Shown here one piece after another: positions 26,012 to 35,939 of a stretch of DNA of 53,442 nucleotides. The position numbers were made by a program, and so were the translations under genes. The notes below the pieces were generated by a model. It worked only from the letters and a program-made list of their open reading frames with translations. It made no database searches and was not told where the DNA came from. The stretch is from Legionella yabuuchiae (GTDB lineage: Bacteria > Pseudomonadota > Gammaproteobacteria > Legionellales > Legionellaceae), in NCBI RefSeq assembly GCF_900640115.1, contig NZ_CAAAIW010000022.1, positions 1 to 53,442 of the forward strand, given 5' to 3'. Within the stretch, counting starts at the first letter, position 1. The number at the start of each line of letters is the position of its first letter.

Positions 26012-27652
26012 CTAGCGATAACATCCAACGCCGTCATACCCAATGACTTCACAATATTTATAAACGTTCTTATCTAGCTGATACATTTGGTATCCAGAAA
26101 AAGCATAGATTGTCCCATCCTTATCCTGTTTTACGTAAGGCTGAGGTGACGTTGGGCCTAAGGTTTTAATATTACTCACTAAAATCCACGGGCTTGATAT
26201 GGTTAAACTGTCCATTTTTTGAATGCCTGGCGCGGATAATAACTCATCAAAGTGTGCGGAAGCCGCTTTTACTGCATGCTCAGCATCAAGAATCCCATGC
26301 CCACAAGGCATTTCACCAACGCAAGACAGTTTAGGATTATTCGACTCTCCAAATTCATGCGTGGTTGCATAAAGAATTTGCTCGACTCGTTGGGGAGGAA
26401 TGCGATCATTGCTGGCGGCATAAATCAATCCAGCTACCCCCGCAACATGAGGCGAAGCCATACTGGTGCCTTGGTAAAAATCAAAACCAGAACCTCTATA
26501 CCCCTTGCCAGGTTTAACGGTTGAAAGAATTCCATCTTCTGGGTGATGGCTGCTTAAATCACCACCTGGTGCGGCTAAAGTTACCGAGGGACCATAGTTT
26601 GAATAATAGGCGCGTAAACCTTGTGGGCCAGTTGCTGCCACCTTAATGGTGCCGTTACAAACCGCAGGCGCATTGAAATGCTCCCATCGATCGTCGTTGC
26701 CGGCGGCGGCCACTAGCACTGCCCCTTGTTGGCGAACATAAAAAATCGCCTCTTGTAACGCCTCATCGCAATGATCAATTTCTTTGCCAGGTCGTTCATC
26801 GACCCCAAAACTCATATTCAATACCTTGGCCGGATGTGGGTTATCAGGCACGCCAGGAATATGATCGCCAACAGCCCAACGCATGGCATTCACGACGGCG
26901 CTTTCATAAAACATCCCAGATTCATCGGGTATTTTGGCGGTAAGAATTTTTAAATTGGGGCCAACGCCTTTAATGATATCGCCATATCCGGCAATGGTTC
27001 CAGACACGTGTGTTCCATGGTAGGACTTGGTTTCATCCAATAAATTGTCATTATTACCCGCAAAATTCCAGCCAAAAATTTCGCCTGTTGCTGTTTTTAA
27101 TAAGTTATCCGTTAGACTTGGGTGATCTTCGATCCCGGTGTCTAATACAGCCACAACCACTGAAGGGGTTGAATAACCATCCGTATAACTCCAAGCACCA
27201 TCGTTCTTTCCAGGAGCGGATTCCAGCATGATGCCGCCAGGTCGAGCAAATTCATCCCATTGAATCTCATGCGATAACTGCGGTGCGATGGGCTCTTCGG
27301 GTAAGGCAGGCATCGGTTTGAAATACCCTTTGCGGTCTTCCACAGCATAAAGCACATTAGGATCTTGTTTGAGACGATTTAGAACTAAAGTCACAGCGTC
27401 TTCTGATTTTATAGGACGCAGCTTTTTTAAAGGTTCAGCATCTAAGGTGAGCGCATAGGCACCACCGGCCATGGGTTGAAGCGCTTTAATAGGAAACTCT
27501 GCTGCTGTTGCCGATTGAGTTTGGGTAAGTGCCCTTAAGGTCTTTGGATTTTTATATTTAACAATGACTCGAACGGAATCCACTTCGCCAGCAAAACCGC
27601 TTTGAGTCAGAGACAAAAGGCTCAGCGCCAAAATGCTAGAGGTAATACGCAT
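26012..27652 (-). CDS. Secreted subtilisin-like serine protease (S8 family)
   Basis: The product is about 546 residues: a signal peptide (MRITSSILALSLLSLTQSGFAG), an I9-like propeptide region (VDSVRVIVKYKNPKTLRAL to NVLYAVEDRKGYF), then an S8 catalytic domain with AVLDTGIEDHPSL (Asp171), YHGTHVSGTIAG (His212), VLVAAAGNDD and QGTSMASPHVAGVAGL (Ser397), and a C-terminal extension of about 110 residues with paired cysteines. The intact triad predicts an active exported endopeptidase. ATG 27652 is chosen because AAGGAG precedes it by 8 bases. It is flanked by a strong hairpin downstream and appears monocistronic. Confidence 0.93.
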   Translation of the reverse strand: MRITSSILALSLLSLTQSGFAGEVDSVRVIVKYKNPKTLRALTQTQSATAAEFPIKALQPMAGGAYALTLDAEPLKKLRPIKSEDAVTLVLNRLKQDPNVLYAVEDRKGYFKPMPALPEEPIAPQLSHEIQWDEFARPGGIMLESAPGKNDGAWSYTDGYSTPSVVVAVLDTGIEDHPSLTDNLLKTATGEIFGWNFAGNNDNLLDETKSYHGTHVSGTIAGYGDIIKGVGPNLKILTAKIPDESGMFYESAVVNAMRWAVGDHIPGVPDNPHPAKVLNMSFGVDERPGKEIDHCDEALQEAIFYVRQQGAVLVAAAGNDDRWEHFNAPAVCNGTIKVAATGPQGLRAYYSNYGPSVTLAAPGGDLSSHHPEDGILSTVKPGKGYRGSGFDFYQGTSMASPHVAGVAGLIYAASNDRIPPQRVEQILYATTHEFGESNNPKLSCVGEMPCGHGILDAEHAVKAASAHFDELLSAPGIQKMDSLTISSPWILVSNIKTLGPTSPQPYVKQDKDGTIYAFSGYQMYQLDKNVYKYCEVIGYDGVGCYR

Positions 27653-27840
27653 CGTAAACACTCCTTTTCAATATCACTCGCTGTAGAACCACTCAGTATG
27701 TAGGATAAAACACAATTGAACAAGGGGCACCTATATGCGCAAAAAAACAACCCAATTGCAAGCAATGGTTCAATGTGTTTTAATGATGCGCTTTTAGTGG
27801 GTACGAATGAGCGCTATACACGAATCAAATAAGGTAAATT

Positions 27841-28620
27841 ATGAAGACTTTAGATAAAAAATTAGAAAAATCAAAAGAATCAAAAGAATTAAAAGAGCTA
27901 ATACGAACGATGGAGAGTAGCATTAGTTCCGCTAAACAATGTAGTCAAATTAAAAATTATGATCAAGCAATAGCTATTTTAAAAACTGCTAAAGAGAAAT
28001 ACCTTGAGATTTTGAGCAAATTAAAATATCAAGGGGGTAATTATGGGGTTGATGTCTTGAAGGCTCAAGCTAGTTGTTTATTTAAAAAAATCAATAAAGA
28101 GTATATTCCAAAATATGAAAAACAAAAAGAAAAGCTAGAAGCGCAAAAAGCGCAAGTGGTGAATGTAATTGGTCAGGCTTTTAACAAATTGAGCGCTGAG
28201 TTAAATAGCTTATCCGCTAATCGTCAGTATGATGCTAAATTCCAACCGGCTGTTATGGAGATTACCCAGAATTTAGCGGAACACATAGAAAGATTTAAAA
28301 CAAGCACTATGGAAAAAGAGCAGTTGATTGCCGCTTGTCACAGTACTATTGAAAATCAAAAAAATGTCTTAGCTCAAGAACCAAGATTGAGTGTGTTGTT
28401 TCTAAATTTCTTAAAGCAAATTGGTAATGCGTTACTTAGGATTGCAACGTTTGGAACAAAACAGTCCTTTTTCAAGCCAGAGCAGCCTGAAGCGTTGAAA
28501 GCGATTGATACGTTTGAAAACACGATTCGTGCTGAAGAAGTGATTTATGTTGAAGATACTGCTTCAGATGCAGCATTTAACAAAAATGAAGTTGCTACAT
28601 CCTCCAGTACGTTTAATTAA
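27841..28620 (+). CDS. Coiled-coil effector-like protein
   Basis: The 259-residue, lysine- and glutamate-rich protein is predicted to be almost fully helical. Residues 1-70 resemble a TPR-like hairpin (YDQAIAILKTAKEKYLEIL), residues 85-175 are coiled coil, and residues 180-215 contain LFLNFLKQIGNALLRIATFG, followed by TKQSFFKP. That hydrophobic-helix-plus-FFKP block is a recurrent feature of C-termini of Legionella coiled-coil effectors as I remember them. The last residues (EVATSSSTFN), with acidic residues just upstream, suit a Dot/Icm signal. No enzymatic motif is visible. AAGG precedes the ATG. Confidence 0.6.
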   Translation: MKTLDKKLEKSKESKELKELIRTMESSISSAKQCSQIKNYDQAIAILKTAKEKYLEILSKLKYQGGNYGVDVLKAQASCLFKKINKEYIPKYEKQKEKLEAQKAQVVNVIGQAFNKLSAELNSLSANRQYDAKFQPAVMEITQNLAEHIERFKTSTMEKEQLIAACHSTIENQKNVLAQEPRLSVLFLNFLKQIGNALLRIATFGTKQSFFKPEQPEALKAIDTFENTIRAEEVIYVEDTASDAAFNKNEVATSSSTFN

Positions 28621-28654
28621 GTCAACCCTTTCGAAATATCTTTGTGCACGTCTG

Positions 28655-28678
28655 CTCCCGCGGTAATTGCCGCGGGAG
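28655..28678. terminator. Shared terminator between convergent genes
   Basis: A perfect 9-bp GC-rich stem, CTCCCGCGG (28655-28663) and CCGCGGGAG (28670-28678) with a 6-base loop, lies between the convergent coiled-coil gene and the propeller gene. T tracts on either side are short, so it probably acts in both directions with modest intrinsic strength. Confidence 0.7.
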
Positions 28679-28708
28679 ATTTGAGGGATGTGGCGATTCA
28701 TACGCCCC

Positions 28709-30022
28709 CTAGCCTTCATAATCATTTTCAGGGTTATTAATACGCCGATGGTGGCCTGGTCCATCGGGCGCCCAAAGGCGAATGAGTTGCTTGGTTGTTT
28801 CATCGAAGCGATAAACGATGATGCCAGAACCATGGCCAATGTTTTTCCCACGACCCACCGTGGTTTGCCCCATCACTAATATCTTGGCTTTGGGGGCGGT
28901 AGCGATGGTGTTGGCGTTGTAAGCCAAACTAAAGGTATGGGGTTGCGGGTTTTTGCCCAAATCTAGAAACTCTAGAATCTTTGGCGAGGACACGTGATAC
29001 AAAATTCCATAATTCACGGAATTAATAAAGCGGATGAAGTGCCCTTGTTCATCGATGAACTTCACAGCCACAGAACGTGGGCCATTGGCCCAAGGATGAG
29101 ACTCAAAGTCTTTTGGAAGTCGTTTGCTTTGTTTGATCTGCTCTGCGACCTCTTGCATGCATTTTTGATTTCCTTCGCAGTTTATGTCGGGATAAGCGGG
29201 TTGCTCTAGTTCAAACAATTGTTTTCCGTTTTTAGTATCCCAGAGATTAGTAAAAGTGCTTTCATCCACCGCAACTATATACTTTGTATCTGGGCTTATA
29301 TCCGACAAGGTAACTCCTTCGTTGCCGACAAATTTTTTTATTGGCTTGCCACGATTGAGATCCCACAAAACGATCCCTCCCAATAAAGAATGATCGATAG
29401 ATTTAGGAATTTCATGGTCGACATCCGTTTCCATAAAGCCCACGTTTACTGGATAAGTATCGAAACGGTTACCGTTGCCTGAGCTTAACAAATAAGGATC
29501 GGATAACGTTAGTCGTAGAAGTTGCGCCGTTGCGGTTTCTTTTACACGATCAGGTCGGATTATTTTTTCTTCATTATTAATAAACTGGTGCAATTCCCAA
29601 TTGATTTTAGACGCGATGTAATTGGTTAAGTCATGATTCATTATGTGCCCATACACTTGGAACCCTGGGTTAAATGATTTAATCACATGGCCTTGTACAT
29701 CTTGCACGAACACCTCGTTGGTCTTCGCCTGTTGCCATAAAAAGATGTGGCTGTCGGGGATAAAAAACGGGCTATAAATGTTGCACGTTCGATTCAGGAT
29801 GGTTTTGGTTTGCGTTGCCACGTCCCAAAGAATCAAATAACGGCCGTAGTGCCCTGAAATCACATAGCGGCCATCAGAAGACACCGAGATCATTGTAGGG
29901 CCGCTATAGGTGGATTTACGCTCTAAAAACAAATTCCAAAAAAATACGATGAGTACGATTATGCAAGCCACAATAATTTTTACCGCTTTGCGGCTATTTG
30001 GGTTTAAGGCGATAGGTTCCAA
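28709..30022 (-). CDS. Membrane-anchored WD40-like propeller protein, candidate immunity protein
   Basis: The 437-residue product has one N-terminal membrane helix (AVKIIVACIIVLIVFFWNLF, about residues 13-32) and a large, probably periplasmic domain with WD40-like blades: MISVSSDGRYVISGHYGRYLI followed by LWDV, GGIVLWDLNRGKPIKKFVG, ISPDTKYIVAVDESTFTNLW followed by DTKNGKQLFEL, and a last blade FSLAYNANTIATAPKAKILV. The start lies 29 bases inside the end of the upstream VgrG-hydrolase gene, so the two are translated from one message. In T6SS lipase modules the gene next to the effector commonly encodes an envelope-located immunity protein, and the position and topology here fit that role. This is an inference; propeller proteins have many other functions. 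Confidence 0.7.
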   Translation of the reverse strand: MEPIALNPNSRKAVKIIVACIIVLIVFFWNLFLERKSTYSGPTMISVSSDGRYVISGHYGRYLILWDVATQTKTILNRTCNIYSPFFIPDSHIFLWQQAKTNEVFVQDVQGHVIKSFNPGFQVYGHIMNHDLTNYIASKINWELHQFINNEEKIIRPDRVKETATAQLLRLTLSDPYLLSSGNGNRFDTYPVNVGFMETDVDHEIPKSIDHSLLGGIVLWDLNRGKPIKKFVGNEGVTLSDISPDTKYIVAVDESTFTNLWDTKNGKQLFELEQPAYPDINCEGNQKCMQEVAEQIKQSKRLPKDFESHPWANGPRSVAVKFIDEQGHFIRFINSVNYGILYHVSSPKILEFLDLGKNPQPHTFSLAYNANTIATAPKAKILVMGQTTVGRGKNIGHGSGIIVYRFDETTKQLIRLWAPDGPGHHRRINNPENDYEG

Positions 30023-33000
30023 AAGCTTTAATTCCTTTTTCAGAGTTAATAATCCATTCCTGATAAACTTCTGTCATAACTTTGGGACTAGGGATTTTCA
30101 TATCGGAATGACACCAAATGGATGGTGTAGTATCTTGATTTTTCAACTTTCCAGCTTTTCGCAATTGAGCAATAAACTTATTTTTACGATCCGGCCCCTC
30201 ATACCCCAAAGCAGGCCTAGCCCTCACACCCGTCAACAACAGCGCAGTTTGAAGTAGGGTAAAGGTATGCTTAAACCGCTCCACATGCATTTCCAAAAAT
30301 CGGGTGATGCCATCTAAAAATCCTTCTTCCGTATACCGTTGTTCATCGTAGCGTTTAATCATATCGTATAATGCCAGCATCATGGCTTCAAAAGAACGTA
30401 ATTTGGAAGTCAGAACATACCCGCTTTTTTCAAGAACGGAAAGCGAGTCAAAGCGTTCTTTAAGCAGTGCGTGTACTTTGATGATTCCGTCTCTAACTTG
30501 CTGACGATAGGAGGGACTCAGCACATCCGCGTGATGTGACTTAAGCAGTTCATATTGCTCATCTAACGTTGGCGCACACATCAGCCATGGCCCGTCTTGT
30601 TCGATTTTGAACATTGGGTTTTTAGCTCGCCAGCGGTTCCAATATTGGCGAGCAACATCGCGGTTAAACAACCTAGACGCTGGAGTATCAAACCAGTTGG
30701 CCACAAGATAAAGGCTCTTTAACCCAAGCGCTTCGATAAGAAGCGCGTATAAAAGTTCATCCTGTGGTTTACGCGCCCATACTTCTTTTAAAGAGACGCC
30801 TTCTGGCTGATCATCTTGCCGCAATAGCGGACCAAGGATGTTATCATTTTGAGAATGCAGCACGGTGAATAAAGACGCTCCTTTGTGTGCATAAGGGCAA
30901 TACCAGGGATTTTTTTCCTGTGCCTTGGCGATTGAGACGGGATTTGGGGGGGCATTGCCAACATCGCGGTCGGATAAGGCATCATTTGGGATTGCCGCTT
31001 GCCAAAATATCGCGTGATCAACCAATGATTTACCCGATTCACCTAATTGTTCAAGCGCGTGTAGTAACACGCCATTACCTTGGGAATGGGCGATGACGTG
31101 TAATTTCAAAGCGGGGATACTGGTTTTAAGTGACTCAAACACGTTCGCCACAATAGGCCCCATTCGCACCGACTCATAAACCGCTTTGATGTAATCCGAA
31201 GACGATGCTGGTTTTCCTGGCCATACAATGAACAAGCAACGAGTGAACTTCTGATAATGAACCCCATCAAAGCCCGCCGCACGATTTAAATTATGTTCAA
31301 AACGAATGATCCATTCACAAACGCCTTTGCCATTCTCTAAGGATTCTTCGAGTAACGGTGCATTTTGGTCTTGAAATTGGCGTTTAAAGAAATCTTTATC
31401 GCGATAAACGGTTGCATCCACCGGACTAAGTTCTAGCTCTTGTTTTAGCTGCTGAACCACTAAATTAGGCGGCATGCCTGTTGTAACCATGTATTCATGC
31501 ATACGCTCAACATGTTTGTGAAAATGGCCAAACTCCACATTATACCCATGAATAAAAACCGTTAAATTGTTACCGTTGGCTTTGATGTAGTTGATTTCAT
31601 CTTCAGACAACTGAATTCTTGCCTGGGGTGATTCTGAGCGAAATGAGACCTTGCCTCCCTCGAGAACCGCTTGGCGCAAATCAAAGATAATCGGAGGCAT
31701 TAACTTTGCCAGTGTTATCGTTGTAGTTGACTGGGGTGAAACCTCAAAGGTTTGCTGAGGTAAGGGCAGGGTAAACTCTTCGCTGAGTAGCTCCTGATAG
31801 CGCCCTTGTTCTTTAAGCCTGACTTGATTGCGATAACCGATGGGTAGGAGATCGATCACCGTCGGATCTTGATAGAATCGTGATTCATCAAAGCGCGGAC
31901 ATTGCGAATGCGCTCTTACACAACTCGGTAAACTGCGAGTTAGGGTTAAAATCGCGTGTTTTTCTAAGTAGGGCCTTTCTTTATCTTGAATAATCGTCAT
32001 GGTGGCTTGATTTAAAAGCACCAGCGCGTTGGAATAGAATTGCCCTTGCACATCACCAACGTCAATACGGACATATAACGGCTCCGTTGCCTCATGCTGA
32101 GATTTGGCTAAAAGGGACTTTAAAGGGTATGGAATGCGCAACACCGCCGTTCCGGGTGACTTAAGATATTGCTCTTCGTGAAGGTACAACGCCTTATCTC
32201 CGAGGGTAAAATGGAGTTGATCAAGCTCTTTTCCTGATAGTTCAACAAGCTTTGGATTTAAGGGCAACGTCTTAAGCGATTTGGGATGATGGTAGCTCAC
32301 GATGGTCGCCGTTCCCTGCTCATTGCCAACGAACCCTTTTACATTGACTTCGATGTAAGCGATGTCATCACTGCGATAAAAGGCGTGTTCCCAATTTGGT
32401 GGGTATATGACTTTCGCTCGATTGAACTTAAATTGCCTTACTGGAGATAATGGCATTGAGTCCGGAAAGGGGGGTGTAATTAAGGGAGGAACTTGTGTTG
32501 ACGTATCTGCAACAGGAGCGCTTAAAATCGGAGTCCCTGCAAATTGGATGCCATTGCCATGCATAATAATGCCTGCGTTTGAGAGCTGTATGCCGGTATT
32601 CGATGTGGTTAGATAAAGCGCATCACTGGCGTTTAGTTCTAAATCATCGGCTTCTAAAACAAGATCGCCGTTTGGTAATTCAAGTTGCAAGAGGCTTCCG
32701 CTCGTATTTAAGACAATATCGCCTTGGCTGTCTAATTGAATCGTTTCAGCGCTAAGTTCTAGATTGCGCTGGGATTCAAAGGATATGGTTTGAGCGTTCA
32801 GTTGATACGATTCAGCTTGCAAGTGGATATCTTTAGCGGCGAACTCAATCGTTTGTTTGGCGTGCGCGTCTAAGTTTTGGCCAATAGTTGCCGTTATTTC
32901 CTGTGATTGAAGGATCTGATTCGCTTTGGACTGAAGCGCTATTGAACCGCGTTCAGAGGCTAACAAGATGTGTTGATGATCATCGCGTGGCGAGATCATC

Positions 33001-34493
33001 ACTAAGCGGTTTCGATTCGATGCGTTGGCGAGCGTTATAGTTTCTTTTCCAATCTGATCTTTAAACTCCAGGTACTGCCCCCAGGCCGTTTTTATTAGAC
33101 TACTCCATTGGTTATCAGTCGTCACCGGCGCATGATTAAGGCCATTGGATGGACTATTTTGCAAAATCGGTTGATTAAAATCGTTGTGCAAGTACATGAC
33201 TAATACTTCAGCCTGATTTTGCAAAGGGAAATGCATGCCTATAGGATGGTGAACGCCACTGCCACCATAGGGCGATAGTCGCATGGTGCGTTGAATCGGT
33301 TTTGCATTCGGATCATCGCAGTGAATGTGTGTGTAGTATTGATATTGACCGAGATTATCCAATCCTGGCAAATCATCCTCGCTGTGAATTACGGCCGTAT
33401 GAATGATTTGGCCGGCATTTTGTGTTTTGACAACCGGACGAGGCTGAGTATGTTTAGGGATAAATTGCAGTCGATTAGAATATACCCCATCGGAAAAGTC
33501 ATGCTCAACCGCTAACAGTAAGAAGCCGCTCTCTTTTATCCAAGCAGGTAACTGATGAATGGAAAACACATGCCCGCATAAAACGCCTGGATTTTGAGTT
33601 CTGGCCGAAAATAGCGTTTCATTCATGACTAACCGCTCAAAATGATATAAGGCCGCGTGTTGCAGATGTTCCAATGATTGGGCTCCAAAGCCCAGGACGT
33701 TAACCCTGGCATGGCCATTACCCGCTTGAGCGTTTAAGACGCGGTCTGGGTTTTGGCGATCATAATCACGATATTGTACTCGCGCCGAACTTGGCGTTTG
33801 ACACAGTTGTAATTGATCTAAAGCATCGATCGTTAATGCGGTTAATCCATCCTCTTCCGCTAGAATAAAAGAGGCTGGACTCCAGGGATGAAGATACCAG
33901 CGATCGTTAAACGTTAACGTTTCTTGTTCACTTTGGATATTAGACCAAAAATAAGACACTCCTTCTCGCGCTAAAACGCGATGAAAAAAAGCAAAATCTG
34001 TTTCTTCTTGGGCTTGAACCCAGTGCGGATAAATTCTGGAATCGCTTTGTAGCGTTTCTTGAAATAAGAGTTGCGATTTTTGATAGCCATGTTGCAGTAA
34101 AATTTGCGTGGCAATCTCTTTTGCCGTTAATTCTCTATAAACTCGTGGCCGGCCAGATAAGTTTAATAACGCGAGTTGAGGATGAATTTCTAATTCAACC
34201 ATTAGGGAATTCTTATTGTATGGATTAAGCACTCGATGATGAGTGATGATGCCTGGAATGATACGAGAGGTAGGCCAGTCCGTATCTCGATTGGATAACT
34301 GATGGTGCGATAGCTCAAGCTGACAGCGTTGACCAAGCACTTCTTCTGCCATCATCAGAGCATCATTGTTCAAGCGAAGCTTAAATGAATAGGACTCATT
34401 CATCGCTTCTTTGCCAGAAAAGGATAAAATAGGGTATTGCTGATGTTCTAGTGTGAGTGATGCAATTAACCCAGCACCGGAAGTTGGTTTCAT
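29994..34493 (-). CDS. VgrG fused to a C-terminal alpha/beta-hydrolase (lipase-like) domain
   Basis: The 1499-residue protein has three parts. Residues 1 to about 480 are VgrG gp27/gp5-like (LVNPYN-type beta segments, WVQAQEETDFAFFHRVLARE, GGSGVHHPIGMHFPLQNQAEVLVMYLHNDFNQPIL). About 480-680 is a DUF2345-like beta-repeat region (LNLSAETIQL-type repeats: IQLDSQGDIVLNTSG, LVLEADDLELNASD). A beta-rich linker follows, then from about 975 an alpha/beta hydrolase with FIHGYNVEFG (His982) and the nucleophile elbow HVIAHSQGNG (Ser1137). This is the plan of an evolved T6SS VgrG carrying a phospholipase-type effector. It differs from the separate VgrG at 19345-21378. The adjacent propeller gene overlaps its end. 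Confidence 0.82.
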   Translation of the reverse strand: MKPTSGAGLIASLTLEHQQYPILSFSGKEAMNESYSFKLRLNNDALMMAEEVLGQRCQLELSHHQLSNRDTDWPTSRIIPGIITHHRVLNPYNKNSLMVELEIHPQLALLNLSGRPRVYRELTAKEIATQILLQHGYQKSQLLFQETLQSDSRIYPHWVQAQEETDFAFFHRVLAREGVSYFWSNIQSEQETLTFNDRWYLHPWSPASFILAEEDGLTALTIDALDQLQLCQTPSSARVQYRDYDRQNPDRVLNAQAGNGHARVNVLGFGAQSLEHLQHAALYHFERLVMNETLFSARTQNPGVLCGHVFSIHQLPAWIKESGFLLLAVEHDFSDGVYSNRLQFIPKHTQPRPVVKTQNAGQIIHTAVIHSEDDLPGLDNLGQYQYYTHIHCDDPNAKPIQRTMRLSPYGGSGVHHPIGMHFPLQNQAEVLVMYLHNDFNQPILQNSPSNGLNHAPVTTDNQWSSLIKTAWGQYLEFKDQIGKETITLANASNRNRLVMISPRDDHQHILLASERGSIALQSKANQILQSQEITATIGQNLDAHAKQTIEFAAKDIHLQAESYQLNAQTISFESQRNLELSAETIQLDSQGDIVLNTSGSLLQLELPNGDLVLEADDLELNASDALYLTTSNTGIQLSNAGIIMHGNGIQFAGTPILSAPVADTSTQVPPLITPPFPDSMPLSPVRQFKFNRAKVIYPPNWEHAFYRSDDIAYIEVNVKGFVGNEQGTATIVSYHHPKSLKTLPLNPKLVELSGKELDQLHFTLGDKALYLHEEQYLKSPGTAVLRIPYPLKSLLAKSQHEATEPLYVRIDVGDVQGQFYSNALVLLNQATMTIIQDKERPYLEKHAILTLTRSLPSCVRAHSQCPRFDESRFYQDPTVIDLLPIGYRNQVRLKEQGRYQELLSEEFTLPLPQQTFEVSPQSTTTITLAKLMPPIIFDLRQAVLEGGKVSFRSESPQARIQLSEDEINYIKANGNNLTVFIHGYNVEFGHFHKHVERMHEYMVTTGMPPNLVVQQLKQELELSPVDATVYRDKDFFKRQFQDQNAPLLEESLENGKGVCEWIIRFEHNLNRAAGFDGVHYQKFTRCLFIVWPGKPASSSDYIKAVYESVRMGPIVANVFESLKTSIPALKLHVIAHSQGNGVLLHALEQLGESGKSLVDHAIFWQAAIPNDALSDRDVGNAPPNPVSIAKAQEKNPWYCPYAHKGASLFTVLHSQNDNILGPLLRQDDQPEGVSLKEVWARKPQDELLYALLIEALGLKSLYLVANWFDTPASRLFNRDVARQYWNRWRAKNPMFKIEQDGPWLMCAPTLDEQYELLKSHHADVLSPSYRQQVRDGIIKVHALLKERFDSLSVLEKSGYVLTSKLRSFEAMMLALYDMIKRYDEQRYTEEGFLDGITRFLEMHVERFKHTFTLLQTALLLTGVRARPALGYEGPDRKNKFIAQLRKAGKLKNQDTTPSIWCHSDMKIPSPKVMTEVYQEWIINSEKGIKAFGTYRLKPK

Positions 34494-34676
34494 GGTCTTC
34501 CTTGAGTGTCCCTTCTTGTTCCAGCGGTGATTTTTGATTGTTTTTTAGAGGATGTCAATAATCGGAGGTGTCTTTTCCAGAACAAATGAATGTCTGATTC
34601 CCGATCCCAAATCCGACCCTTGCAGAGGTTTCAAGCTATGGTAAGCTAGTTTGAATTATGAACGAAAGGATATGCA

Positions 34677-35939
34677 GTGCAAACCTCTTTAATTACTCTC
34701 TTTGTAATCTTGTTGGCATTAATTTTCATTTCAGGTTTTTTCTCAGGCTCTGAGATTGGCATGATGTCTTTAAATCGATATCGTTTAAGGCATTTAGTCA
34801 AACAAAACAATAAAAGCGCTATTAGAGTCAATCAACTTCTCTCGCGACCAGATCGTTTACTTAGCGTTATTTTGATTGGCAACACCGTTGCAAATATTGT
34901 GGCCTCCATGATTGCTACTCTAATAGCACAACGCCTTTACGGCGATGCTGGGGTTGCCATAGCTGCGATTTTTTTGACATTAATCATCTTAGTCATTTCA
35001 GAGATGACGCCTAAAACCTTGGCTGCGCTTTATCCTCAGCAAGTGGCTTTTGCCTGCTCCTTGCCATTAATGATTCTCCAAAAAGTATTTTCACCTTTAG
35101 TACGATTAACCAGTTGGATTGCAAATGGAATTTTACGCTTATGTGGTATTTCCATTGATCGCGCGCAAAAGGAAGCCCTTTCAGGAGAAGAGCTTCGTTC
35201 GGTCGTTCATGAAGCCGGTGGACTTATGCCTACTGAACATAAGAGCATGTTAATTAGTTTGCTTGATCTGGAACAAGCCCGCGTCGAAGACATTATGGTG
35301 CCCAAATCAGAAATTGTAGGCATTGATTTGGATCAACCCTGGCATGAGTTACTAGAACAATTAGAAACGGTTCAACATACTCGGCTGCCTTTATATCGTG
35401 GCACAATTGATAACCTAGTTGGGTTGGTGCATTTACGAAGTGTGCTCAATTTGATGCTGGAAGAGCAGTTGGACATGGAGAATTTACTAAACATTGCTGA
35501 ACCCCCTTATTTTATTCCAGAAGCGACCCCCTTAAACGTCCAAATTTTAAATTTTCGCAAAATGAAGCGGCGCAGTTGTTTTGTTGTGGATGAATATGGC
35601 GATTTGCAAGGGCTCGCCACCATGGAAGACATTTTAGAGGAAGTGGTGGGTGAATTCACCACGGATATCGCCGCATTGAGCAAGGATATAACATTACAAG
35701 AAGATGGTTCCGTGATTGTCGATGCGAGCATTACGGTTCGAAACTTAAATCGCTTACAAAGTTGGAACTTCCCTTCCTTAGGCCCTCGCACATTAAGTGG
35801 GGTCATTATTGAATATTTAGGGTATATTCCACCAGCCGATTGTTGCTTGCGGATCGAACAATATCAAATTGAAATCTTAAAGGTTGGTGAAAATACCATT
35901 AAAAGTGTACGCATGATTAAAAATAGCAAAAGTCGCTAA
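34677..35939 (+). CDS. CNNM/CorC (HlyC) family membrane protein with CBS domains
   Basis: The 420-residue product has a DUF21 membrane domain (about residues 1-180) with FFSGSEIGMMSLNRYRLRHL and ISEMTPKTLAALYPQQVAFA, a CBS pair (RVEDIMVPKSEIVGIDLDQP, TRLPLYRGTIDNLVGLVHLR, RSCFVVDEYGDLQGLATMED) and a C-terminal CorC_HlyC domain (VIVDASITVRNLNRL, LSGVIIEYLGYIP). Relatives take part in Mg2+/Co2+ efflux or homeostasis. It starts with GTG 34677 after GAAAGGA. Its stop overlaps the end of the convergent 127-residue gene by 4 bases. Confidence 0.9.
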   Translation: MQTSLITLFVILLALIFISGFFSGSEIGMMSLNRYRLRHLVKQNNKSAIRVNQLLSRPDRLLSVILIGNTVANIVASMIATLIAQRLYGDAGVAIAAIFLTLIILVISEMTPKTLAALYPQQVAFACSLPLMILQKVFSPLVRLTSWIANGILRLCGISIDRAQKEALSGEELRSVVHEAGGLMPTEHKSMLISLLDLEQARVEDIMVPKSEIVGIDLDQPWHELLEQLETVQHTRLPLYRGTIDNLVGLVHLRSVLNLMLEEQLDMENLLNIAEPPYFIPEATPLNVQILNFRKMKRRSCFVVDEYGDLQGLATMEDILEEVVGEFTTDIAALSKDITLQEDGSVIVDASITVRNLNRLQSWNFPSLGPRTLSGVIIEYLGYIPPADCCLRIEQYQIEILKVGENTIKSVRMIKNSKSR

